A stretch of DNA of 64,000 nucleotides from Methylobacterium hispanicum. GTDB taxonomy: Bacteria; Pseudomonadota; Alphaproteobacteria; Rhizobiales; Beijerinckiaceae. This document shows positions 9,252 to 15,981 of this stretch, in pieces. Below the pieces are notes generated by a model. That model searched no databases and was not told where the DNA came from. It worked only from the letters and a program-made list of their open reading frames with translations. How positions within the stretch are numbered: position 1 is the stretch's first letter; each line of letters begins with the position of its first letter. Location of the stretch: positions 124,001 through 188,000 of the forward strand of contig NZ_BPQO01000010.1 in the NCBI RefSeq assembly GCF_022179285.1. The letters run 5' to 3'. Made by a program: the position numbers and the translations under genes.

Positions 9252-9679
9252 GGCCGGCGGGGCAGGGGCGCGCGATGGCGGACGGGCGCTTCCGGCTGCG
9301 CCTCGCCCTCGCCGGCCTCTATGCCGGGATCGGCGCCGTGCATCTGGCCCGGCCGGACCTGCTGATGCCGATCATGCCGGCTTCCGTGCCGGAGCCCCGG
9401 CTCGTCATCCTGGCGACGGGCCTGTGCGAGATCGCGGGCGCCGCGGCGCTCCTCGGCCAGCGCTTCCGCCGGGCCGCAGCGATCGGGCTCGCCCTCTACG
9501 CGGTCTGCGTCTACCCGGCGAACCTGAAGCATGCCCTTGAGGGCATCAGCGTCCCGGGCATCCCGGATTCCTGGTGGTATCACGGGCCGCGGCTGGCCTT
9601 TCAGCCGGTCCTGGTCTGGGCCGCGCTCTGGGCCGGCGGCCTCGTCGATTGGCCGATCAAGGGTTCTCCAAGGGCCTGA
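9248..9679 (+). CDS. Small membrane protein, DoxX-like
   Basis: A 143-residue protein with about four hydrophobic helices: LALAGLYAGIGAVHL, VILATGLCEIAGAAALLG, AIGLALYAVCVYPAN and a C-terminal LVWAALWAGGLV. The HLARPD motif after helix one and the NLKHALEG segment resemble DoxX/DoxD-like membrane proteins. The start overlaps the pabC stop (ATGA); an internal ATG at 9275 is an alternative. The last codons and the stop lie inside the family A repeat that follows, so the C-terminal residues KGSPRA and the terminator codon come from repeat DNA. The function is unknown. Confidence 0.75.
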   Translation: MRPAGQGRAMADGRFRLRLALAGLYAGIGAVHLARPDLLMPIMPASVPEPRLVILATGLCEIAGAAALLGQRFRRAAAIGLALYAVCVYPANLKHALEGISVPGIPDSWWYHGPRLAFQPVLVWAALWAGGLVDWPIKGSPRA

Positions 9680-9742
9680 GGCCCTTGGGCGGGGCCCGGG
9701 GCTCTGCCCTGCACCCGCCAAAGGTCTCGACCTTTGGAATCC
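9662..9742 (+). repeat. Family A multi-hairpin repeat, short copy
   Basis: This copy keeps the first hairpin (CCAAGGGCC-TGA-GGCCCTTGG) and the last one (CCAAAGGTCTCGACCTTTGG) but lacks the second and the variable central arm. It lies between convergent genes and overlaps the 3-prime end of the DoxX-like gene, whose TGA stop is the loop of the first hairpin. It may serve as a bidirectional terminator. Confidence 0.8.
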
Positions 9743-9748
9743 ACGACC

Positions 9749-10588
9749 TCAGCCGCGCTCGGCCCGCTTCACCGCGACCCAGGCCGCCTCCATGGCGGCG
9801 AGGTCGCTCCCCGCGAGCGCGGCGCCCGAGGCCCGCAACTCCTCGGCCATGGCGGTGAAGCGGCGCTCGAACTTGGCGGTGCCGGCCCGCAGCGCCGCCT
9901 CCGGATCGACCCCCGCATGGCGGGCGAGGTTGGCCACAGAGAACAGGAGGTCGCCGATCTCCTCCGCGAGCTCCGCTCGGTCGCCGTTGGCCAGCGCCTC
10001 CGCCACCTCGTCGGTCTCCTCGCGGACCTTGTCGATCACCTGCGCGGCCTCCGCCCAGTCGAAACCGTAGGCAGCGGCCTTGCGGGAGATCTTCTCGGCG
10101 CGGGCGAGGGCCGGCAGCGCCAGCGCCACCCCGGCCAGGGGCGGGGGTTCGGCCGCGCCGGCCTCCGGCGCGCGGGCCGCCTTCTCGGCCCGCTCCCGCA
10201 CCTTGATCGCCTCCCACAGCGCCTGGACCGCCTCAGGGTCGCGGGCGGGCGCGCCCTCGGGCAGCAGGCGCCCTGCCCCGTCGAAGACGTGCGGGTGGCG
10301 CCGGATCAGCTTGGCGACGATCGCCCCGGCCACGTCGTCGAACCCGAAGGCGCCGGCCTCCTCGGCCATGCGGGCGTGGAACACGACCTGCAGCAGCAGG
10401 TCTCCGAGCTCGTCGCGCAGGTCGTCCATGTCGCCGCGCTCGATGGCGTCGGCCACCTCGTAGGCCTCCTCCAGCGTGTAGGGCGCGATGGTCGCGGATG
10501 TCTGGGCGACGTCCCAGGGGCAGCCGCGCCTCGGATCGCGCAGCTCGGCCATCAGCCGCAGCAGGGTCCGCATCGGCGTCTCGGTCAT
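9749..10588 (-). CDS. mazG: Nucleoside triphosphate pyrophosphohydrolase MazG
   Basis: A 279-residue protein with two MazG domains, predicted to hydrolyse (d)NTPs to monophosphates and pyrophosphate. The first domain contains RDPRRGCPWDVAQT, YTLEEAYEVADAIE and LRDELGDLLLQVVFHA. The second contains FDWAEAAQVIDKVREETDEVAEA and LAEEIGDLLFSVANLAR. The acidic helices coordinate magnesium in the known family. Length agrees with E. coli-type MazG. It is convergent with the DoxX-like gene, and a strong inverted repeat lies upstream of its start towards the replication module. Confidence 0.94.
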   Translation of the reverse strand: MTETPMRTLLRLMAELRDPRRGCPWDVAQTSATIAPYTLEEAYEVADAIERGDMDDLRDELGDLLLQVVFHARMAEEAGAFGFDDVAGAIVAKLIRRHPHVFDGAGRLLPEGAPARDPEAVQALWEAIKVRERAEKAARAPEAGAAEPPPLAGVALALPALARAEKISRKAAAYGFDWAEAAQVIDKVREETDEVAEALANGDRAELAEEIGDLLFSVANLARHAGVDPEAALRAGTAKFERRFTAMAEELRASGAALAGSDLAAMEAAWVAVKRAERG

Positions 10589-10639
10589 CGGGAAGGGCTC
10601 CGGATCGCGGTGGGAAAAGGGGCTCGGGATGGGGACAAG

Positions 10640-10706
10640 CCCGTCTTATTCCCTGAATTCCATTGGGAGAAAGACGGGATCGGGGTCGTTCTCCGAAGCG
10701 AACGAC
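10640..10706. promoter_or_regulatory. Two adjacent inverted repeats between mazG and the iterons
   Basis: The first hairpin pairs CCCGTCTT (10640-10647) with AAGACGGG (10671-10678), with an inner TCCC/GGGA pair. Its loop contains ATTCCATTGGG, which resembles the palindromic sites near 12.5 kb. The second pairs GTCGTTC (10685-10691) with GAACGAC (10700-10706). The region is AT-richer than its surroundings. It could terminate transcription, bind a regulator or form part of the replication origin; sequence alone does not decide. Confidence 0.5.
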
Positions 10707-10817
10707 GGGCCGGACCCCTTAGGAGAAGTATCAGGAAGGATTCTCAGAGAGTCAGTTCTGCAGGTTATATGGGGTGGCAGATTTCGCTTGCGCCAGAGAG
10801 GGTTGAGGCCGGTCCGC

Positions 10818-11040
10818 GCATCCGACTCTGCGCGGATGCGTATCCGATTCTGCGTGCCTCCGTATCGGATTCTGCGCGGTCGTGCCGGGGTGGCGTATCG
10901 GAGTCTGCGCGGTCCCGCATGCGATTCGGCGTGGATGGCGCTCCCGGGCGGTGCAGAACGGGGACAAGGCGGGCGCTCCGGGGCGTATCGAACTCTGCGC
11001 GGTCCGGACAGGCCGGCCGGCCCCCGTATCGAACTCTGCG
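10818..11040 (+). repeat. Iteron-like array upstream of repA
   Basis: Seven direct repeats of a 15-bp motif, best written GTATCGRAYTCTGCG. They begin at 10818, 10840, 10862, 10895, 10917 (degenerate), 10985 and 11026. The first five start 22, 22, 33 and 22 bases apart, all multiples of 11, so these sites lie on the same face of the helix. A 7-bp inverted repeat (CGATTCG at 11112 and CGAATCG at 11137) follows just before the repA start. Direct repeats next to a RepA gene are the standard layout of an iteron-controlled plasmid origin. Confidence 0.8.
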
Positions 11041-11147
11041 TGCGCACCGTCCGGCCCGGACGGGGAGGGGGGCGGAACGCGTGGATTGCCGGGACAACCC
11101 GCCCGGCCCCGCGATTCGTCCGAGACTCGCGGGGACCGAATCGTGCG

Positions 11148-12323
11148 ATGCAGGTTCGTTACGGCAGGGCTCCCCTGCCCTCCGACGATCCCCCGGCGAC
11201 GCGACAGACCTCCACAGTGACGGGCATCGAGCAGAAACTGGCCCTGATCCGCGACGCCGACCTCCTGCAGGAGGTCGAGGCGGCCCGCGGCGGCTTTCTG
11301 TTCGCCCAGATCGTCGAGCACATCCTGCACCGCCAGCGCGAGCGCGACGCGGCCCGCACCGTGGAGGCGGCCCGCGAGCAGGCCCGCGCCCGCATGGGCC
11401 GCGACCAGCGCCGCCGCGACGCGGTGCGCCTCGTCATCGAGAACGAGCCCGCGGCGCCCGAGAACCTCCAGCACATCCACTCGGTGCTGGCGCTCTGCGG
11501 CCTGCCCTACCGGGATCCCGGCGGGGCCCGCGAGTTCAGCCGCACCTACGGCCGCAACTCGCTGAGCCTGGTGGCCGGGCGCCTCAAGGACCCGCTCACG
11601 GGCGCCTGGGAACCGCAAGGGCTGCCCTACGGCCCGAAGGCGCGCCTCGTGCTGCTCCACCTCTGCACCGAGGCCGTGCGCCAGCGCAGCCCCACCGTGG
11701 AGGTCGCCGACTCGCTCTCGGGCTTCATGCGCGAGATGGGCTTCGCGGTCACCGGCGGCGAGCGCGGCACCATCCGGCAGTTCAAGGAGCAGGTCCACCG
11801 GCTCGCCGCCTGCTCGATGCAGATCGGCCTCTGGGACGGGCAGGGGCAGGCCAGCACCCTCAACGTGCCGCCCTTCCGCAGCCTCGACCTCTGGCGGGGG
11901 CAGGGCGGCGGGGAGGGGCCCGCATGGTCCCGCACCGTCCAGTTCCACCAGGAGTTCTACGACACGCTGGTGCGCCACGCGCTGCCCGTCGACGTGCGGG
12001 CGGCGCGCGCCTTCTCGGGCTCGGCGCGCAAGCTCGACCTGCTGTTCTGGCTCGGCTACCGCCTGCGCGCCCTGCCCCGGCCGCTGCGGCTGACCTGGGA
12101 GAACCTGCACGGCCAGTTCGGGGCCGAGAACGCCAGCATCCGCAGCTTCCGCCAGGCCTTCCGGGCCGACCTCGCCCATCTCTGCGAGGTCTTCCCGAAG
12201 CTGCCGGCCAGCCTCGACGACCACGGCCTGCTGCTGCAGCCGGCCGATCCCGGCGCCCTGCTGGTGCCGCCGAAGCAGGGAACACGGAACGGAACGAGCA
12301 AGGGAATGAAGCTCCGCGCCTGA
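11148..12323 (+). CDS. repA: RepA_C-family plasmid-type replication initiator
   Basis: A 391-residue protein resembling the plasmid-encoded RepA family (RepA_C domain). The core runs from about residue 155: LPYGPKARLVLLHLCTEAVR, then SLSGFMREMGF, TGGERGTIRQFKEQVHRL, and later HALPVDVRAARAF followed by LDLLFWLGYRLRAL. These match the order of conserved blocks in RepA_C proteins. The N terminus (about 60-130) is rich in Arg and Glu and probably coiled. The frame stays open far upstream through the iterons; I chose ATG 11148, but GTG 11217 is possible because neither has a clear ribosome-binding site. It presumably binds the upstream iterons. A copy on chromosome-like DNA is unexpected. Confidence 0.82.
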   Translation: MQVRYGRAPLPSDDPPATRQTSTVTGIEQKLALIRDADLLQEVEAARGGFLFAQIVEHILHRQRERDAARTVEAAREQARARMGRDQRRRDAVRLVIENEPAAPENLQHIHSVLALCGLPYRDPGGAREFSRTYGRNSLSLVAGRLKDPLTGAWEPQGLPYGPKARLVLLHLCTEAVRQRSPTVEVADSLSGFMREMGFAVTGGERGTIRQFKEQVHRLAACSMQIGLWDGQGQASTLNVPPFRSLDLWRGQGGGEGPAWSRTVQFHQEFYDTLVRHALPVDVRAARAFSGSARKLDLLFWLGYRLRALPRPLRLTWENLHGQFGAENASIRSFRQAFRADLAHLCEVFPKLPASLDDHGLLLQPADPGALLVPPKQGTRNGTSKGMKLRA

Positions 12324-12482
12324 TCGGTTCGGTATATTCCATTCATTCCGAAACTCGTTCCCTCGGCACGGAAAGGCGCCCGGCCGCCTCGCGGTAACGG
12401 GGCGACGCCGCGAGGCGCACCGCGTCGGTATTCCGGGGCTCCCTGCATTCCCACGATGCGCAAAATTCCGTGCGACGCCATC

Positions 12483-12536
12483 TTCCATTGGAAAGACCGG
12501 TCCGCTAGACTGACGGAACAGAATATTCCATTGGAT
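12483..12536. promoter_or_regulatory. Two TTCCATTGGAA-type palindromes before the HTH gene
   Basis: TTCCATTGGAA (12483-12493) is an 11-bp palindrome with one central base. A near copy, ATTCCATTGGAT (12525-12536), overlaps the start codon of the next gene. A half-site ATTCCATT occurs at 12336 and another near copy at 10657. Placement across a start codon suggests operator sites, perhaps for the winged-helix-like protein encoded immediately downstream. Confidence 0.5.
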
Positions 12537-13386
12537 GCGGCGCATGGTTCCGTCAGAGGCCGAGATCGAGGCGCGGCTCGCCGATCTGCGCCGCCGCCGC
12601 GAGGCGATCGACCGCGAGATCGCCGACCACCTGCTCTACCTCGAACTCGGCCGGCGCCTCCGGGCCGGTGCCGCGGCAGGGGACATGGCGGGAGGTTCGG
12701 CGGGAGGTTCGGCAGGGGGGCCGGCGGCCGATCGCGTGCCGGTCCCCGGCCCCGAGGCGCCGGGCCGGGCGGAGGCGGCAGACGCCGCGGCGGCCAGGGA
12801 TGCCTTGGCCAGGGATGCCTGGACCAGGGAGGCCGCGGCCGGGCCGGACGGCCGGGCCCCGGCGGGGTCGTGGCCGGGCTCCGGGACGGGGGGCGGGCCA
12901 CGGTTCGGCCAGGATCCTGACCAGGATCCCGGGCAGGATCCCGGCCTTGCCGGCCATCGCTTCGCCCCGCACGGTCGCGCACCGGGCACCGGGCAGAGCG
13001 GGGGGCCGGGCGGCGTTGACGGGGATGCGCGGAGCCGGGCCGTGCCGGCCTCGCGCCCGTCGCCGCGGGACACGGCCGCGCCGGCGGCGCCCCACCCCGG
13101 GTCGGAGGGGCCGCCGCCCCCGGTCCCCTTCGACGAGGATCCGGCGGCCGCCCGGCGCTACGGCCGGGCGCTCGTCGAGGCGGCCGTGGGGGTGCTCGCC
13201 GCGGCGGGCCGGCCGATGCATGCGGGCGAGATCCTGGAGCACCTCGTGGCGCGCGGCTTCGGCGTGCCGGGCCAGGATCCGGTCGCCGCCCTCAATACCC
13301 GCCTGTGGAAGCGCTCGGGCCCCGGCGGCCCCCTGCGCCGCCTCGGCGAGGCCGTCTACGACCGCGCCGGCCCCTCGAGCCCGTGA
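12535..13386 (+). CDS. Hypothetical protein with N-terminal coiled coil and C-terminal winged-helix-like domain
   Basis: A 283-residue protein in three parts. Residues 1-45 form a charged helix (EAEIEARLADLRRRREAIDREI). Residues 50-200 are a low-complexity Gly/Ala/Pro/Asp linker that includes repeated QDP units. Residues 205-275 form a compact domain with VEAAVGVLAAAGRPMHAGEILEHLVARGF and NTRLWKRSG, which looks like a HARE-HTH or winged-helix fold. The ATG at 12544 is an alternative start. It follows repA by about 210 bases on the same strand, and palindromic sites cover its start, so autoregulation or a role at the replication module is plausible. The function is not established. Confidence 0.7.
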   Translation: MRRMVPSEAEIEARLADLRRRREAIDREIADHLLYLELGRRLRAGAAAGDMAGGSAGGSAGGPAADRVPVPGPEAPGRAEAADAAAARDALARDAWTREAAAGPDGRAPAGSWPGSGTGGGPRFGQDPDQDPGQDPGLAGHRFAPHGRAPGTGQSGGPGGVDGDARSRAVPASRPSPRDTAAPAAPHPGSEGPPPPVPFDEDPAAARRYGRALVEAAVGVLAAAGRPMHAGEILEHLVARGFGVPGQDPVAALNTRLWKRSGPGGPLRRLGEAVYDRAGPSSP

Positions 13387-13777
13387 GGTCGCGGACCGCC
13401 GGGGTCCGGCCCGGGGCGAATGAAACTTCTGCGTTGATGCTCTCGAATACTCAACCAGCGGTCGAATAATCGGCGCCGGCCGGGCCGCGGACGGAGCGGG
13501 TCCGCGCTCATGATTTGCGGATTTCGCCGTGCGATCAGAGGCTTGTAATGAACCGGCCGTTTACCCGCCGGGGTTGGAGTGCCGTGTTCCAGACGCTTTA
13601 ACGTTGTGCACAATCAGAGCATGAGCCAATCATCTTCCGAATTTGAGCGGATTGTGTCCGCATTGGGGGCGTCGAACCACAGAAAATGTCGCCTGTTTCG
13701 AAACAGGCAGCAATAAACCCTCTTGACCAAGACAGGCGTGGAATCGATCTTCCCGGCCGAGCGTAGAGGGTCCGGCA
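13387..13777. other. mucR upstream region with a perfect palindrome
   Basis: This 390-base gap is less GC-rich than its neighbours and holds no convincing gene. At 13691-13708 lies a perfect 18-bp palindrome, GCCTGTTTCGAAACAGGC, about 70 bases before the mucR start. It probably contains the mucR promoter; the palindrome could be an operator. Confidence 0.6.
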
Positions 13778-14308
13778 ATGGATGAGGTCATGGACGAGCA
13801 GCACTCCGATCACATCGGTCTCGCGGTCGAGATCGTCGCGGCGTACGTGGCGAACAACTCGATCCCGCCCGGCGATCTGCAGGGATTGATCACCTCCGTG
13901 CACGGCGCCCTCGTCGGATTGTCGCGGCGCGCCGACGGCGATGCACCGGCCGTCGAGAAGCTGACGCCGGCCCAGATCCGCAAGTCGATCACCAACGACA
14001 ACCTGATCAGCTTCGAGGACGGCAAGCCCTACAAGACGCTGCGCCGCCACCTCACCCTGCGCGGGCTGACGCCCGAGGCCTACCGCGAGAAGTGGGGCCT
14101 GCCGCGGGACTACCCGATGACCGCCCCGAGCTACTCGGCCCAGCGCTCGGAGCTCGCCCGGGCCCTCGGTCTCGGCCAGCAGCGCCGCAAGTCGCGCGGG
14201 GTGGTCGCCGCGGTCGAGGCCGAGCCGGAACCCGCCCTACCGCCCGAGGAGCTGGCCGCCGAGAAGCCGGCCCGCGGCCGCCGCCGCAAGGCCGAGGCCG
14301 CCGAGTAG
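13778..14308 (+). CDS. mucR: MucR/Ros-family transcriptional regulator
   Basis: A 176-residue DNA-binding protein of the Ros/MucR family, which in alphaproteobacteria regulates exopolysaccharide, motility and cell-cycle genes. The signature LTPAQIRKSI, HLTLRGLTPEAYREKWGLP and SYSAQRSELARALGLG is strong. The position that carries the first zinc cysteine in classical Ros is Ser here (ISFEDGKPYKTLRRHL), so the metal site is incomplete, as in some MucR relatives that fold without zinc. The C terminus is an Ala/Glu/Lys/Arg tail. An ATG at 13790 is an alternative start. A palindrome lies upstream. Confidence 0.92.
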   Translation: MDEVMDEQHSDHIGLAVEIVAAYVANNSIPPGDLQGLITSVHGALVGLSRRADGDAPAVEKLTPAQIRKSITNDNLISFEDGKPYKTLRRHLTLRGLTPEAYREKWGLPRDYPMTAPSYSAQRSELARALGLGQQRRKSRGVVAAVEAEPEPALPPEELAAEKPARGRRRKAEAAE

Positions 14309-14342
14309 CGGTTCCGGAGGGCGCGGAAGGAGCGGCGATCCG

Positions 14343-14432
14343 ATGTCCGATCGGGCCGCCCTCCTGGCCATCCTGGGCGCCGTTCTCCTCGGCGCGATGA
14401 GCCCGGGGCCGAGGGGCGCGCGCCGCCTCTGA
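14343..14432 (+). pseudogene. Remnant of a LysE/RhtB-family exporter gene
   Basis: A 29-codon frame beginning MSDRAALLAILGAVLLGAMS and then PGP, which matches the first transmembrane helix and the conserved SPGP motif of LysE/RhtB amino-acid exporters. After that the reading frame turns into Arg-rich sequence and stops. A good ribosome-binding site (GGAAGGAG at 14326) precedes the ATG. Full members are about 200 residues, so everything after the first helix has been lost. It lies between mucR and an MFS transporter. Confidence 0.6.
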
Positions 14433-14600
14433 TCGCGCCGGGCCGCACCGGCGTCGATCCGTCCCCCTGCCGTCCCCCTGCCGTCAGCCCTGTCCGTCGC
14501 GCAGGTCCGCATCCCGCCGCGGGCGGTGGCACGCGGCGCGCAGGTCGCCATGCTCTGTGCATCCCGCACTGCAAAACCCGCCCCGCGCGGGTTCACCCGG

Positions 14601-15815
14601 ATGCCCCGCATGGCTTCTTCCCCGGCCGCTTCCCCAGTCGCCGGCCGCTCGGCCGCCCGCCCCATCCTGGCGCTCGCCGCCGCCGCCTTCGGCATCGGCA
14701 CCACCGAGTTCGTCATCATGGGCCTTCTGCCCGAGGTGGCGGGCGATCTCGGCGTCGGCATCCCGCAGGCGGGCCACCTCGTCTCGGCCTACGCGCTCGG
14801 CGTGGTGGTCGGCGCCCCGATCGTGGCGGTGGCCACCGCGGGCCTGCCGCGCAAGGCCGCGCTGCTCGCGCTGATGCTGACCTTCCTCGCAGGCAACCTC
14901 GCCTGCGCGCTCGCCCCCTCCTACGGCCTGCTGATGCTGGCGCGGATCGCCACCGCCTTCGCGCACGGGGCCTTCTTCGGCATCGGCGCGGTGGTGGCGC
15001 GCGACCTCGTGCCCCGGGAGCGGCGCACCCAGGCGGTCTCGCTGATGTTCGCCGGGCTGACGCTCGCCAACGTGCTGGGCGTGCCCTTCGGCACGGCGCT
15101 CGGCCAAGCGCTCGGCTGGCGCGCCACCTTCTGGGCGGTGGTCGGCATCGGGGTGGCGGCGCTCGCCGCCATCCAGGCCTTCGTGCCGGGCGGGCTGCCG
15201 GGGCAGCGCGGCGGCATCCTGCGCGAGTTCCGGGCGCTGACCCGCTGGCCGGTCGTCGTGCCGATGCTGGTCTCGATGCTGGCCTCCGTGAGCCTGTTCG
15301 TCCTGTTCACCTACATCACGCCCTTCCTCACGGGGGTCTCGGGCTTCAGCCCCGGGGCGGTGACGGGGGTGCTGTTCGCCACCGGGATCGGGCTCACCCT
15401 CGGCAACCTCGCGGGCGGGCGGCTGGCCGACCGCAACCTGCCGGCGACGGTGCTGGGCGGCTTCCTGGGCGTGGCCGCCGCGCTGGCCCTGCTCGCGGCC
15501 CTCGGGCCCCACAAGGTGCCGGCGGTGGCCCTGCTGGTGCTGTGGAGCGGGCTCGCCTTCGCGCTGGTCTCGCCGCTGCAGGTCTGGGTGGTGGAGGCGG
15601 CGCGCGAGGCCCCGAACCTCGCCTCGACCCTGAACCAGGGCGCGTTCAACCTGGGCAACGCGCTGGGCGCGTGGCTCGGCGGCACGGCGCTGACGCTGGG
15701 GGCGGGCTACCGCGCCCTGCCGCTCGTCGCGGCCGCGGTGGCGCTCCTGGGCCTCGCGCTCACGCTCGCGGCCCTGCGCGGGCGCGCCGGCGCGGCCCTG
15801 CCGCAGGCCACCTGA
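14601..15815 (+). CDS. MFS transporter, DHA1 / AraJ-like efflux permease
   Basis: A 404-residue permease with about twelve hydrophobic helices. The N-terminal helix with GIGTTEFVIMGLLPEVA and the later LNQGAFNLGNALGAWLGG are characteristic of the AraJ/YdhP group of drug or sugar efflux transporters. The motif-A region reads GAPIVAVATAGLPRKAALL. Neither ATG 14601 nor ATG 14610 has a clear ribosome-binding site; the frame upstream is not protein-like. It is convergent with the glutamate dehydrogenase gene across a family A repeat. The substrate is unknown. Confidence 0.88.
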   Translation: MPRMASSPAASPVAGRSAARPILALAAAAFGIGTTEFVIMGLLPEVAGDLGVGIPQAGHLVSAYALGVVVGAPIVAVATAGLPRKAALLALMLTFLAGNLACALAPSYGLLMLARIATAFAHGAFFGIGAVVARDLVPRERRTQAVSLMFAGLTLANVLGVPFGTALGQALGWRATFWAVVGIGVAALAAIQAFVPGGLPGQRGGILREFRALTRWPVVVPMLVSMLASVSLFVLFTYITPFLTGVSGFSPGAVTGVLFATGIGLTLGNLAGGRLADRNLPATVLGGFLGVAAALALLAALGPHKVPAVALLVLWSGLAFALVSPLQVWVVEAAREAPNLASTLNQGAFNLGNALGAWLGGTALTLGAGYRALPLVAAAVALLGLALTLAALRGRAGAALPQAT

Positions 15816-15821
15816 ATCCGG

Positions 15822-15968
15822 GGATCCCCAAGGGTGTCACACCCTTGGGCGGGGGGCCGGGGCGCGCAGCCCCGGGATTCGGCTCCCTCGTCCTGGCTCT
15901 GCCAGGGCGAGGGAGCCGACGGGAGGGCTCCGCCCTGCACCCGCCAAAGGTCTCGACCTTTGGAATCC
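15822..15968 (+). repeat. Family A multi-hairpin repeat, full copy
   Basis: Contains all five hairpins, starting with CCAAGGGTG-TCA-CACCCTTGG. The variable arm (15880-15918) pairs CGGCTCCCTCG with CGAGGGAGCCG and CCTGGC with GCCAGG around a TCT loop. It lies between the convergent MFS and glutamate dehydrogenase genes and is probably a bidirectional terminator. Confidence 0.85.
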
Positions 15969-15981
15969 GGGACCTGCCGGC

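Noticed and set aside
10818..11040. CRISPR array
   Set aside because: The repeats are 15 bp and partly degenerate, the spacers too short and irregular, and no cas genes are present. An iteron array beside repA explains them better.
10752..12545. Antisense frame of about 597 codons opposite repA
   Set aside because: It has no recognisable domains, overlaps the iterons and mirrors the codon bias of the repA strand.
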